Below, piece after piece: positions 45,300-56,038 of a stretch of 64,000 bases of DNA; the stretch's first letter is position 1, and each line of letters starts with the position of its first letter. A program made the translations under genes and the position numbers. Source of the stretch: Azorinus chamasolen (lineage: Eukaryota > Mollusca > Bivalvia > Cardiida > Solecurtidae); assembly GCA_963576725.1 (NCBI GenBank), contig OY755241.1, forward strand, positions 72,676,799-72,740,798. Direction: 5' to 3'. The notes beneath the pieces are model-generated. The model worked only from the letters and a program-made list of their open reading frames with translations, made no database searches and was not told the origin of the DNA.

Positions 45300-45545
45300 G
45301 ATACATATCATTCGCAGTTTTGTTATACTTTCTGGTCCTTCGGAATCATTAGTTTCGATATTATTAATTGGTTTGAAAATTGCATACCGCTTAGGCCGGT
45401 GCTAGACGACATGAGTAGTGTTGCACTTTGAATTACAGCCCACGAACAGACTCAATAAAACCGAGTCTGCAAATTTATATTTTTGCATTGCTGCTTGTGC
45501 TTTCGAAGGATCTCCTACTTTCAGAATTTCAGTATCATTTACTTG
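45300..45545 (-). repeat. Family K copy
   Basis: ACTCAATAAAACCGAGTCTG, TACTTTCTGGTCCTTCGGAA and CTTTCGAAGGATCTCC match the other K copies. Confidence 0.7.
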
Positions 45546-45698
45546 CAATAAGGGCATATTCTATGGGTCCATTCTATATTCTTATGTCTACATTTTTCAA
45601 TTAGAAGTTTGTGTGAAGATAATCTTATTTGAGCAATGGTATTTCGGTATTAGGGTATATGGAGCAGGTCTAGATAATCAGTCCGCTCAAAAGCTGTC

Positions 45699-45948
45699 TT
45701 AACCCTTCGCTTGCTTTTCATGTCAATATACCTACCTGAAAATAGTGAAGACCCAGATGAGACAGCTCTTGCAGGAGCTGTCTCATCAGGGTCTGCACTA
45801 TTCACAAGTTGATTGTGCAACCAGTTCACTCCACAGCAGTGATTGCACAGCAAAATACTTGTACACAGTGAAGATATATGTAATTATACAACAGGGCATG
45901 GGTAAAGAAGAAGAAATGTATTTTAAAACTCAGCAAGAGAAGGGTTAA
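45699..45948 (+). mobile_element. Family A MITE, complete
   Basis: 250 bp, TTAACCCTTCGCTTGCT to CAAGAGAAGGGTTAA. Hairpin 45738-45805: GAAAATAGTGAAGACCCAG ... GGGTCTGCACTATTCAC, apex CAGCTCTTGCAGGAGCTG. Confidence 0.95.
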
Positions 45949-46509
45949 GTTCCTTACACATAGATAAGGGTGTGCTTAAATTAGCACTTTCATACATACC
46001 GGTAATGTACATGTCTTTTAATCGTGACGTAAGAATAGGAATACATCATTTAAAACAAACTAATTCGGGAATGACTCAAACCTCCGCGAAACATGAATTG
46101 CAGAGCAGATAACGTACTTTTGATGATCAATTTACAACTTCTTCGAATTTTTCTATCTCTCTTCTCTGCGTGTCAATTATCGATTTTAATATACAATTGT
46201 CGTACTTTACAGACTAAAACTTTAACCAAAACTTAATTATTCTTATACATGTACGTCTATTTACATATAACACTACTGGGTGTGGTGTACGGCACGCTAT
46301 CACGTACAGTACTATATATGCTCCTACTATATCTGCTTCAGCAGACACGCCGTCTCTATGTAATGGAAATACTGCTGCGTAGGACGTTAACTCCGCATCC
46401 TTGTTGCAGGTCGATGGTCTTTTGTGCACGAAACAATGCAACATTTGTCGGTACACAGAAATTCTCTTGAGTATTCCTACCCATTTAAAAGTAGGATCTG
46501 GCGTTACCA

Positions 46510-46640
46510 CAAACACCTAAACACACCACCACACCAGACCAAAAACACCTACACACAACCACCATCACCACTACACCACCTCACAACACACCAGACCACA
46601 AACACCTACACATCACCACCCACCTAACAGCAACATACAA
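46510..46640. repeat. CAC-rich low-complexity tract
   Basis: Irregular repetition of ACACCACCACACCAGACC and AAACACCTACACA-type words. Confidence 0.85.
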
Positions 46641-46756
46641 AACCACTCACACCAAGAATAGAAATTCACGGTACACACGTTTGTAGCGTAAAGTCTACTA
46701 GTTTACTACAAATAGAAAATGAAGCAGCCAATGCATAATCAGCAGAATAATGTTTT

Positions 46757-47004
46757 TTAACCATTTACTCCAAAAATGCACACTTCTACACCTTGCAAAC
46801 AGAGCGGACCCAGATCAGACTGATCCTGTTGGAGCCGTCTGATCAGGGTCTGCTCTCTTTGCTAATGATATAATATAGATATGAATATACAGTTTCCACC
46901 ACGGCCAAACATTCACGTGTCCATGTGCTATTATAACAATTAATCAAATCAATATTAATGATGTCATTATTTCTGATATGAATACTCATGGAGTAAAGAG
47001 TTAA
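46757..47004 (+). mobile_element. Family B MITE, complete
   Basis: TTAACCATTTACTCCAAAAA to ATACTCATGGAGTAAAGAGTTAA-type right end (248 bp). The 68-nt hairpin is at 46795-46862, 38 bp from the left end and 142 bp from the right: GCAAACAGAGCGGACCCAG ... AGGGTCTGCTCTCTTTGC. Confidence 0.9.
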
Positions 47005-47089
47005 CTCTTCCAACACTGAATGCTACAAGTGGAACAGTCCATCAGTGTTTCACTGTAGAGTCCACTCAGTATGACAGGATGAACCCTTC

Positions 47090-47329
47090 GCTTGCTGAAT
47101 TTTAAAATACATATATCCTTTTTTACCCATGCCCTGTTGTATAATTACATATATCTTCACTGTGTACAAGTAGTTCGCTGTGCAATCACTGCTGCGGAGT
47201 GCACTGGTTGCACAATCAACTTGTAAATAGTACAGACCCTGATGAGACAGCTCCTGCAGGAGCTGTCTCATCTGGGTCTTCACTATTTACAGGTACGTAT
47301 ACTGACGTGAATAGCAAGCGAAGGGTTAA
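47090..47329 (-). mobile_element. Family A MITE, complete
   Basis: Left end (T)GAACCCTTCGCTTGCTG with the TTAA mutated; right end AGCAAGCGAAGGGTTAA. Hairpin 47223-47290: GTAAATAGTACAGACCC ... CTTCACTATTTAC, apex CAGCTCCTGCAGGAGCTG. Confidence 0.95.
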
Positions 47330-47360
47330 ACTTGTCAGATGATTTCGACTGATACACCGT

Positions 47361-47788
47361 GCATACACTGATCAGAGCACTCCTCTAGGAGTCCTCTTGT
47401 CTGTATCTACACTGTTAACAAATACCAATCCTCTTATCTGTATCTACACTGTTAACAAATACCAATCCTCATATCTGTATCTACACTGTTAACAAATACC
47501 AATCCTCTTATCTGTATCTACAGTGTTAACAAATACCAATCCTCTTGTCTGTATCTACACTGTTAACAAATACCAATCCTCTTATCTGTATCTACACTGT
47601 TAACAAATACCAATCCTCTTATCTGTATCTACACTGTTAACAAATACCAATCATCTTATCTGTATCTACACTGTTAACAAATACCAATCCTCTTATCTGT
47701 ATCTACACTGTTAACAAATACCAATCCTCTTATCTGTATCTACACTGTTAACAAATACCAATCCTCTTATCTGTATCTACACTGTTAA
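47361..47788 (+). repeat. 37-bp array grown from a hairpin arm
   Basis: A family H-type palindrome begins near 47361 (CACCGTGCATACACTGATCA, apex GCACTCCTCTAGGAGTCC). Its right arm plus flank, CTGTATCTACACTGTTAACA then AATACCAATCCTCTTAT, is then repeated 11 times with no length change (starts 47401 to 47771, exactly 37 bp apart). Confidence 0.9.
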
Positions 47789-48013
47789 CCCATTCCCTTA
47801 TATTGACGACTTTTGACGACTCTGTAAATGTCACTTTGTGAAACCATTGTGATAAATAGAGCATTTGCTCCAATAGGAGCAAATGCTCTATTTATCACAA
47901 TGGTTTCAAACTACAAAATTCTAAAAGTTTCCATTTTTATAGTTAATGCTCCTTTTCGGTAGATTAATTCAAAGAGGTTGCATCTAGAAGTAGCCTATTA
48001 GGTAATGGGTTAA
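47785..48013 (+). mobile_element. Family C MITE inside the 37-bp array
   Basis: TTAACCCATTCCCTTATATT to TAGGTAATGGGTTAA. Hairpin 47840-47907, perfect (GAAACCATTGTGATAAATAG to its complement, apex TTGCTCCAATAGGAGCAA). The array unit contains GTTAAC; the element occupies that TTAA and the unit resumes as CAAATACCA at 48014. Confidence 0.95.
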
Positions 48014-48239
48014 CAAATACCAGTGCATGCGTGTCACGCATTCAAGAGGGTTAAACTTTTTAGTATGGTATATTTCTGCAATACGTAAGCAACATACAAT
48101 AGTATTATAATGTTGTAAACCTTAAGAATGCATTTGTCACCCATCGCCAGTAAATTAGCAATTATAGAAAATATTTTCGTTATTTCAAATACTGCGTTTT
48201 TTAATTTGCGTTGTTGAACGTTTCAGTAAATATCATTCA

Positions 48240-48412
48240 GAATGACATCAACCCTATATGTCCTATACTATGGGCAGTAAACTCGTCCAACCCTTTATGT
48301 CCGATACTATGGACAGTAAACTCGTCCAACTCCTTATGGCCTATACTATGGACTGTACACTCGTCCAACCATTTATGTCCGATACGACCGACAGCGAACT
48401 CGTCCAAATCAG
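48240..48412. repeat. 39-bp tandem repeat, four units
   Basis: Unit TATGTCCGATACTATGGACA then GTAAACTCGTCCAACCCTT, starts 48257, 48296, 48335, 48374. Because 39 is a multiple of 3, frames stay open on both strands (13-residue period). No protein family recognised. Confidence 0.85.
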
Positions 48413-48440
48413 ATTTTGGAACCCAACTATTTGTCATATT

Positions 48441-48473
48441 GAGAGGGGTGGGGGCGTGGGGGGGGGGGGGGCA
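48441..48473 (+). repeat. G-rich run
   Basis: GAGGGGTGGGGGCGTGGGG followed by more G: four or more G-runs, so a G-quadruplex is possible in principle. Confidence 0.6.
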
Positions 48474-48490
48474 GCATAGAATTGACTGAT

Positions 48491-48660
48491 ACAGTAGAAC
48501 TTGTTTTACTGTAATTCTGGAATGAACAGATGTCTAATTATGGGTGATTGAGGTGGTAGGTTAATACAGATAACTCCTAAATGATCTTCCTGCAACCACC
48601 TGCTTTTTAGGACTCATATGTTTAATTAATGAATGGCCGCTTAGGACAGATTCTACTGAA
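48491..48660 (+). mobile_element. Decayed family D MITE
   Basis: TACAGTAGAACTTGTTTTAC at the left; GGCCGCTTAGGACAGATTCT then ACTGAATA at the right. AGGTGGTAGG and CCACCTGC are the relics of the hairpin arms. Confidence 0.5.
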
Positions 48661-48903
48661 TAAACATCCATTGGTTCAGCAAATAGCCTTGGCCCTGATC
48701 CAGGAGCCCTCTGGTCTTGGTCAAGACTGTTTGCCTATGGCCAATGTTTTATCGCGGGCGTTACAGGGATAAGTACCAAGAAAAGATACAGTGCTCCCTC
48801 CCTACAATGGCCCTCTCAATAACGATTCCCTCCTTACAACATGTCACTGTTTCCGAAACAATAAGGCCCCAGAAACAACGGTTTTCCATCGCATTTTCTT
48901 TAT

Positions 48904-48995
48904 GCCTCCATCAAACCCTATGTTGTGACCACTCTTTAGAATCGTCACTTTGTGACGATTCTAAAGAGTGGTCACAACATAGGGTTGATTGAGGC
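48904..48995 (+). repeat. Family I palindrome, nearly perfect
   Basis: GCCTCCATCAAACCCTATGT ... ACATAGGGTTGATTGAGGC: arms of about 45 nt around TCACTTTGTGA. Only one mismatch is evident in the outer arms. Six eroded relatives are in this window. Confidence 0.85.
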
Positions 48996-49602
48996 GTAAC
49001 AGTTTTAGTTCTAGACATACACCTTATCTGGGGATCTGCAAACAAGCTAATTATGTTTGATTTTTCCTCCCTATAACAACTCCGATTGAACAACACATAC
49101 AATATTCGTATCCCAAAGGGTGTCGTTGAAGAGAGGGAGCACTGTAGTGGCACAAATCGACTTCTGTCCCATCCTCCTGATCAGCCCCAAGACACAGCAC
49201 CAACTACCTGCCACACTATACTAATATTGAGTTGTGAACTTCATCTTTCGTCGACTGTTTATCCTAATCCAAAATCAATTTGACACAATAGACTTTAATC
49301 TGGTTAAATGCATTAGGTATTTCCTTAATAACAAGACTCCCTCCGATGTTTTTCGATAAAACTATTTTGTTTCTAAAGATTTTCTAATACTCAGATTTGT
49401 TCTAAACTTGCTGTTAGTACCTTATTGGTGTTACAGTTGGAATACAAATGTCCCGTATGTAATGTTTCTACAGGTGAATTTTTTTCAAAGCATTGAAGCT
49501 AGAAATCTTCAGGTATACATTGTTTTCTCTTTTTTTGCAAATGCGTTTTAGATAACATCAAAACAACCATTGGAACACGGGACAAAAATGCTCGGGCATT
49601 TG

Positions 49603-49663
49603 CACACAGTGTAATCCCAGATTAGAGGGCTCCAAAGGAAACCCGGGTCAGCACTGTAGTGCT
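49603..49663. repeat. Eroded family H palindrome
   Basis: GCACACAGTGTAATCCCAGA and GGGTCAGCACTGTAGTGC with inner AGAGGGCTCC. Confidence 0.5.
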
Positions 49664-49730
49664 CTAGCAAGTGTGTGACTTTCATTATGAGTGGTGTTAA
49701 ACACTGATGTGCAAATCCACTTTGAAATTA

Positions 49731-49956
49731 TTAACTAATTCCCTCCTGGACTATTTTAGACCCAACCTCTGAATAAATCTATCGAAAAGGAAGCATTAAC
49801 TATAGAAAAGAAGAATTCAAGAATAGTCTAGTTTTTAAAACATTTTGACAAATAGAGTATTTGTTCCTATGTATCAGAGGCTTTATTTATCACAATGGTT
49901 TCAAAAATGACTTTTACATGGGCGTCAGAAAGCGTTAGTCGGTGATAATGAGTTAA
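49731..49956 (-). mobile_element. Family C MITE, old copy
   Basis: TTAACTAATTCCCTCCTGGA to GGTGATAATGAGTTAA. Hairpin arms eroded (TTTATTTATCACAATGGTTT kept on the right). Shows that the palindrome can decay. Confidence 0.75.
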
Positions 49957-50689
49957 TACATACAGCAACCTTGTACTGTGCATTACAATTTGAAACTAAG
50001 CATTCCGTACGCCAGCCAATTATATTGCCTTGGCTAAAAAGCTTAATTACTGTTGGTGCATTATGTATTTGATCATTAAGCAAAAGGAAAGTGGTGTTTT
50101 GTATGAACAGTCTTAAGATTGTAGCCACAACCTCTCAAACAGAAAACACTGATAATTACAGAAAATACCAGATAACAATATGCCAAACGCATCACATAAC
50201 ATCAAACCTGCCACTGCAGTTTTTTGATAAAAAAGAAGGAAATGGCGTCAACTGGTATTGCATTACTTTAAAATGTGTGTGTGTGTCTGTGCATGTACTT
50301 TATGCATCAGGTTGTCGCAGTATATTCTAGATGAATAGATGTGTTCGGATTTACGGCGCCGCAACACACGAAGAATGTCATATAGCACTGATATAATGAA
50401 ATGCTATGTATGAGGGAGAATTACAGGAAGATGAATGTTACTAATCTCATTCGCTATAATGGAATCAAAACTACCAACATGCCTTCCTTCTAGTTCTTGG
50501 TGGGGTCGTAAGCCTGTCAACCTCTCAAAATTTTGCGACAAGGCAGAAAGGACAGACTCTACAGGCTTACTTGTATATCAGAAGTTTTAATTAATCGTTC
50601 AGCGAACTGTTTTCGGTACATCAGTACCCTTTTAAAATGGCCACTGAGTGAAAATATATTTGTTTCGCTTAATGTGTAGTTGGTTTCGC

Positions 50690-50855
50690 TTAATGTATAT
50701 TTGTTTCGCTTAAAGATATTTGGTCGCTTAATGTAGGATAGAAGTAATACAGAAAGCTCCCATATTTAGCTCCTTATGTAGCTGCCAACTGACTTTAAAG
50801 ACACAGAAGTGTGCTTCTTTTAGATGATCGCATTAGGAAGGTTTTGCTGTAATTC
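50690..50855 (+). mobile_element. Right part of a decayed family D MITE
   Basis: TAGAAGTAATACAGAAAGCTCC, then TAGCTGCCAACTGACTTTAAA and GGTTTTGCTGTA recall the hairpin and right end of family D. Confidence 0.45.
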
Positions 50856-51049
50856 TAAAATGAAATTGAAAGTATCAAATGATAAATTACATTTCAAAGA
50901 CCTTTCGTGCATGAGAGGCATATCCTTAGAGTTTCTGATACAACCGGTAATGGTTTCTTCATTAGACTGAATTGTGTCGGTATTAACCGTCCGGTATTTA
51001 GACTCACAGACTATGTCAAACAACATAAATATCACCATTTAAGGACAAT

Positions 51050-51372
51050 ATGCCTGGCTATTTATTAACTATGTAAATATATGAGCTATGTAATATGTGA
51101 GATAACTATGTAAATATATGAGCTATGTAATATGTGAGATAATTATGTAAATATCTGAGCTATGTAATATGTCAGATTAGTAAATATATGAGCTATGAAA
51201 ATATACCTGCTATGTAAATGTATGGGCTATGAAACTACGATATGGACTATGTAAATGTATGGACTATGAAAATATATGTGCTATGTAAATATATTGGCTA
51301 AGTAATATGTGAGATTAGTAAATATATGAGCTATGAAAATATACGTGCTATGTAAATGTATGGACTATGTAA
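51050..51372. repeat. Irregular AT-rich tandem array
   Basis: Variants of GAGCTATGTAAATATATGAG and GTAATATGTGAGATAACTATG repeated many times in about 17-34-bp steps. Confidence 0.85.
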
Positions 51373-51654
51373 CTATATTATGGACCTATTTGTAACAGTT
51401 ACGAAACTAAAACACAATCGGAATAAACACAAATCCCTCAAATGTATCAAATACATAAACGTTGTGTCTTCTCCGGCGTGCTCCGGGTTCTCTCGCGATA
51501 TACTTTTTAGAGCACATAAACAAATGAATAATGTACCTTTAGGCACTTTTAAAAAAATGCGTTGTAGGTAGAGACTATCATTTTAAACATGTAATGATTT
51601 AAGCTGATTTTCAGTAGGTTTTCAATATACAGTGTCACTCAAGTACTAAAAGCA

Positions 51655-51775
51655 TCACTTCTCCACAAAACCCAATGACTCGAAGAGACGATTCTAAAAT
51701 GTGGTCAAAGTATAGGATTTTGTGGAGAAATAAAGAAGTTATTCTTGAAAATGCTTTAATTTACGCATCTGATTT
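51655..51775 (+). repeat. Family I inverted repeat
   Basis: CTTCTCCACAAAACCCAATG and GTATAGGATTTTGTGGAGAA arms; right flank AATAAAGAAGTTATTCTTG as in other copies. Confidence 0.65.
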
Positions 51776-51860
51776 GTACCTTTGCAGTATGCATATTTAT
51801 TTAGATTTTTTGTTTGTTTCAACAGCCCACGTTAACCTTTAATTTTTGTATAATACATTT

Positions 51861-51928
51861 GCAAACAAGGTAGGCCCAGACCAATGGGTTCCTGTGGGAG
51901 CCCTTTGATCATGGTCTGCACTGTTTGT
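51861..51928 (+). repeat. 68-nt palindrome, family H
   Basis: GCAAACAAGGTAGGCCCAGA ... ATGGTCTGCACTGTTTGT, apex GGTTCCTGTGGGAGCC. Confidence 0.65.
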
Positions 51929-51977
51929 CATACAAGCCATTTTTTCACCGATAAATTCTGATGCAATATTTGTTTAA

Positions 51978-52204
51978 TTAACACATTATCCCCTAGTGAC
52001 GCATTTTGCGCATCCATAGAAATTACTTTATGAAACCATTGTGATAAATAGAGCATTTGCTCCTACAGGAGCAAATGCTCTGTTTATCACAATAGTTTCA
52101 AGCTACAAAATTCTATTTTTTCCTTTTCTCTTGTTAATGCTCCTTTTCGGTAGATACATTCAAAGAGAATGGGTCTAAAAATGGCCTATGCGATAATGAG
52201 TTAA
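51978..52204 (+). mobile_element. Family C MITE, complete
   Basis: TTAACACATTATCCCCTAGT to GCGATAATGAGTTAA. Hairpin 52032-52099, GAAACCATTGTGATAAATAG to its complement, apex TTGCTCCTACAGGAGCAA. Confidence 0.9.
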
Positions 52205-52531
52205 CTGAAATTCAGAAAAGGAGGATTCAGTTTAGATTATTATGCAGGTTAAGAATTAAATGCCATTCACACGGATGTAGAAAAGCAGATATGTTGGCTT
52301 TATATGGCATTGTTGAATTGGTACTAATCTTGGCTACACGAGGGCTTGGTAAACACAGCTCTGGTCGAAACGGAAATTTACAGGCTGTAGACTCAAATAT
52401 GCCTGATCAACGATGATTAACTAACAAGACACTAGAGAGATAGCGAACAAGTCGCTTGGTTTGCCCATCTAACCATTTATCTGTTGAATATTCATGTCAG
52501 AAATAATTGCATCATGAATATTAATTAGATA

Positions 52532-52757
52532 AATACCACTCTCTCTACTAATGTGTTGTCTACCCCTTTGCAGACAGTGTAGACCCGGTTAGAACCCTCT
52601 GATCAGGGTCCGCTCTGTTTTCTTATGGATAAAAAATATATATCAGATTCTACAGTTTTTGTTTTGGCAAATAAGGCACTTGTTATTGTGTTCAATCTAA
52701 TTACCAATCACAATGCCATCATTTGGAACATGAATATTCACCGAGTAAAGATTTGAA
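52532..52757 (+). mobile_element. Family B MITE with shortened hairpin
   Basis: The hairpin at 52570-52621 (GCAGACAGTGTAGACCC ... GGGTCCGCTCTGTTTTC) has lost part of its inner stem. The right end ATGAATATTCACCGAGTAAA is the family B end. Confidence 0.6.
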
Positions 52758-52808
52758 AACGAATAAGAGTACATCGCATGTAGACACAACATAAATAGAG
52801 ATATTGAT

Positions 52809-53022
52809 ATATAGCCCTTTCCCTGTTCTATATTTACGCCAAATTTTAATACCTACCGAATATGCATGGACAAAACAGCTATAATGAAATATGGAGGTGG
52901 AACATAATACCCATTTTAGAAACAGATCTAACAATATTCATTAGCAAACAGAGCAGACCTTGATATGAGTCTACTCTGTTTGCAAATGCGTGAAAATGCG
53001 TTTATATGAAAGAAATGGATAG
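52809..53022 (-). mobile_element. Family B-type MITE with shortened hairpin
   Basis: Left TATAGCCCTTTCCCTGTTCT, right AATGCGTTTATATGAAAGAA. The palindrome GCAAACAGAGCAGACC ... GTCTACTCTGTTTGC (52944-52983) is only 40 nt: the inner stem is missing but the outer arms are intact. Confidence 0.75.
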
Positions 53023-53129
53023 CTACCCGTGTAGATTAGATACGAGTGTATAACAGAGACATATACATATTGCATTTGTGTTATTCGGCTAACCTTTTCA
53101 TAAACAAGTTGTATGATGAATACAGTAGA

Positions 53130-53305
53130 GCCTGTTTAACAGTTACTCTATATACAATTATGCGCATTTTAAACAATTTTTGAATAGAGTAGACTACTAT
53201 AGGAGCCGTTTTGCTTATGGAATATTATAAATCTGATTCTATATTTTCTGTCGTGCATAAAAATTGCTACATGGGTCGTCTGTTCTGTGTCTACTCTGTT
53301 TGCCC
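53130..53305. repeat. Broken family B sequence
   Basis: TAGGAGCCGTTTTGC and GGGTCGTCTGTTCTGTGTCT then ACTCTGTTTGC are hairpin pieces separated by other sequence (CAGATTCTATATTTTCTG-like). Confidence 0.45.
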
Positions 53306-53582
53306 AAGCGGCAAAGAGCGTAAAGATCATTTGCATCAGTCACTGACACCTCAAGCATTGAGCTTTCATGTTAGAGTTGGACCCTGATCCCAAAACTAGT
53401 TGTGAGTGGTCTTTTCCACAAACTTTGGATTGTGACTTCGGGAGGCTGTATCGTATGCTTTACTATGTTCTCTTTATGTTTTTATATCATGCTATCTTAT
53501 GCTTATGTATGCTGTGTTTGCTTTATGTCTTATAATTTGCTTTACTTTGGCTTGATTTTCATTTAATACGATCTGTGTATAA

Positions 53583-54192
53583 AGAATCTCGGCGCATGGC
53601 TCGATTCACAAATGGATATGACATCACACATCAACTCCGTGTGTAGGTCTAGTTATGCACAGCTCCGACGAATAGGTCATATAAGAACGTATCTCTCGCC
53701 TGCTGCTACCAAGACTTTGGTGAACTCTCTGGTTACATCGAAAATAGACTACTGCAACTCATTGCTGCATGGAATTCCAAACAAAACACTGCGGAAGCTT
53801 CAAAGAGTGCAAAACTCAGCAGCCCGCATCATAACAAGGACTTCTCGATATAATCATATCACGCCGGTTTTGAAGGAACTTCACTGGCTTCCGGTTCAGC
53901 ATCGGATTGAATTCAAAATTCTGACACTTACGTATAAAGCCATGCACAATGAATCCGCCAAGTACATTGTCGACATGCTTGACGTGTACAGGCCCGCAGA
54001 GAATTAAGATCAGCAAGTAGTTCTTTGTCGTTGGTTGTACCAAAAAGTCGTAAGGTAAAATACGGCGAGAGAAGTTTCATGCATGCAGCTCCCAAACTCT
54101 GGAATGCTCTTCCATCAGGCATTAGAGATGCAAGCTCACTGGCATGTTTCAAAAAATCTCTGAAAACGCATTTCTTCAACATATATTATTAG
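53583..54192 (+). pseudogene. LINE 3, C-terminal end of ORF2 (CR1/L2-like)
   Basis: Translation KNLGAWLDSQMDMTSHINSV, ...LVNSLVTSKIDYCNSLLHGI, ...LQRVQNSAARIITRTSRYNH, then HWLPVQHRIEFKILTLTYKA is the highly characteristic post-RT region of CR1/L2-clade LINEs. A one-base frameshift near 54003 leads to MHAAPKLWNALPSGIRDASS and a stop after FFNIYY. 5'-truncated at about 53583. Confidence 0.9.
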
Positions 54193-55430
54193 GGCAGTTT
54201 AGAAAACGTAGCTGCTAATCGTCGGTTGTCATAACTGCTGCATTGGCCACAGAGTGTTGATCCTGCCACTTCCTTATGACTGTGGACTTTTAAACCCCTT
54301 TTTTCAAATATAATGCTTCACAAATGTAGAAAAATAGATAAATGAATAACAAAAACCTCATCCATATTTTTATGGACTTCTAGGGAATCCCCTTGCTGTT
54401 GAACGTGCGGGTGTTGTGTCAGCCGGATTCTGCTGTCCAGATGTGGTGGTGGCCGAGGGAGTGCTGTTGTCAAATGGGGCATCCCTATATGCTTGGTACC
54501 TCTGGTAACTCCAGTTCCAATGCCGGAGGGAGCACCGTAGTGGAACAGGGCATCCCTCTACGGTATAATTCCGCGCTGGTACATTGGGAGTCTTGCTGGC
54601 ATGACTTGCTACCCTGCCCTTAACCAGTGCTAGGGATTCCTGTTAAGCTAACCGAGTTTCCTTATTTGTGCTTACCAGTGAACTGGGTCGTGTAATATAT
54701 GGGTAGCGGGCAGATTAAGCCTGTGCGGTCTAATGCAGCATCACATGTCTCAATCAGTCTCGATTTGTCCGTTGTGATTCCTTTGCCATTGCAGCCGGTG
54801 GGATATGTTGTAGGAACAGTATACGGGATACCTTCTTTAGCTCTACTTTTGCTGGGCTTTTTGGGTTCCCATAATAAGACATTTTATTCTGTAATTAAAT
54901 TCTGGATATACCCTATTACAACTCTATTAAAATATGATCCGCTGTGTACTCCCTCATTGCCATAGCGGGTCGAATAGTGTTTGACTAGAGGGGTTGCATA
55001 GTGCGCGTATATAACAGTTGTTTATTTGTATTGCTTAGTTTATATGCATGAACTTCAAATTGATCTGTTCTGTTACCCAATTTTCCGGCAATATTTTATG
55101 TGCAGTGCTGTATGCCAAAACAAATGTACCCAAGTCTGTTGAGTCTGGGTCAAATTATGTGACGTACTGGCACTGCGCATAGAATGCTGCATTCAAGTTT
55201 TTGTTTTTTTTATGATCTGAGTGCGTTGACACAATATAATAGAGCATAAATAAATTCTATTTTATTATTATTCTTAAGTATTAAATATATTTTATTTTAA
55301 ATGTTCTATAATTTACGCATTATTGTACATAAATTGTATCTTTGTGAACCGCTTTTGAACGCACATATCCTGTATGAAAAGAGCGCTATATAAATGTGGT
55401 ATAATAATAAATAATAATAATAATCTGATG
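54193..55430 (+). repeat. LINE 3 3' UTR with a large insertion
   Basis: Sequence near 55345-55425 (GTGAACCGCTTTTGAACGCA, GAGCGCTATATAAATGTGG, then ATAATAATAAT) is typical of the 3' end of L2/CR1-type elements. About 1 kb (54350-55300) between it and the coding end is unassigned. It has a GC-richer part with an internal duplication, GAGGGAGTGCTGTTGTC and GAGGGAGCACCGTAGTG, each before GGGCATCCCT. Confidence 0.55.
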
Positions 55431-55603
55431 CTTATTTTGCTATCTGTGATGTTTAATGTTGCTATTATGCCATTGTGATTTTATGTTTGTTCTGTTTTAT
55501 GTATGTGCTTGAAATTGTCGGAGTTAAAACTCAGTCGAGCTTATGTTATCTGTTAATTATGTACCGACTTGTAAATAAATATTACTTGACTTGACTTGAC
55601 TCA
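55431..55603 (+). repeat. Retroelement 3' end with ACTTG tail
   Basis: GTACCGACTTGTAAATAAAT then ATTACTTGACTTGACTTGAC: a simple-repeat tail of non-LTR type. The body is too short to classify. Confidence 0.5.
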
Positions 55604-55872
55604 TCGGTATCACCCATCATTGATTAATCATTAGCATCAATCATTGATTAATCATTAGCATTAATCATTAATCAATCATTAGCACCAATAATTGACTCAT
55701 CATTATAACATATCATTGACTAATCATTAGCACCACACATTAATTAATCATTAGCATTAAATCATTGATTATTCATTAGCACCAATCATTGATTAATCAT
55801 TAACACAATATCATTGATCAATCATTAGCACCAATCATTGATCAATCATTAGCACCAATCATTGACCCATCA
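55604..55872. repeat. Tandem repeat, about 11 units
   Basis: Unit CAATCATTGATTAATCATTA then GCAC, about 24-27 bp, with many point changes. Confidence 0.9.
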
Positions 55873-55894
55873 CTTAAGCCATACAGCCTTTCAA

Positions 55895-56038
55895 ATGCTG
55901 CTTAATGCAGGTTGAAAGTCATGTAGATAGCTCCAAAAGGAGCTTTCTGTATGGCTCCCATCCTGCATTAAGCAGCCACCTGCATAAAATACCTATATTG
56001 TTCTTCATAATAATCCGGTTTAGAGGGGCTCTACTGTA
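55895..56038 (+). mobile_element. Family D MITE, left end lost
   Basis: Hairpin 55896-55982 (ATGCTGCTTAATGCAGGTTG ... TCCTGCATTAAGCAGCCACC, apex TAGCTCCAAAAGGAGCTT). Right end AATCCGGTTTAGAGGGGCTC then TACTGTA. It abuts the tandem array on the left. Confidence 0.75.

Noticed and set aside
47401..48013. CRISPR-like regular array
   Set aside because: The 37-bp units are contiguous with no unique spacers, and the DNA is eukaryotic.
54393..54965. Possible host exons in the GC-richer insertion
   Set aside because: Frames are short, contain a local duplication and lie inside a LINE 3' region; repeat origin is more likely.
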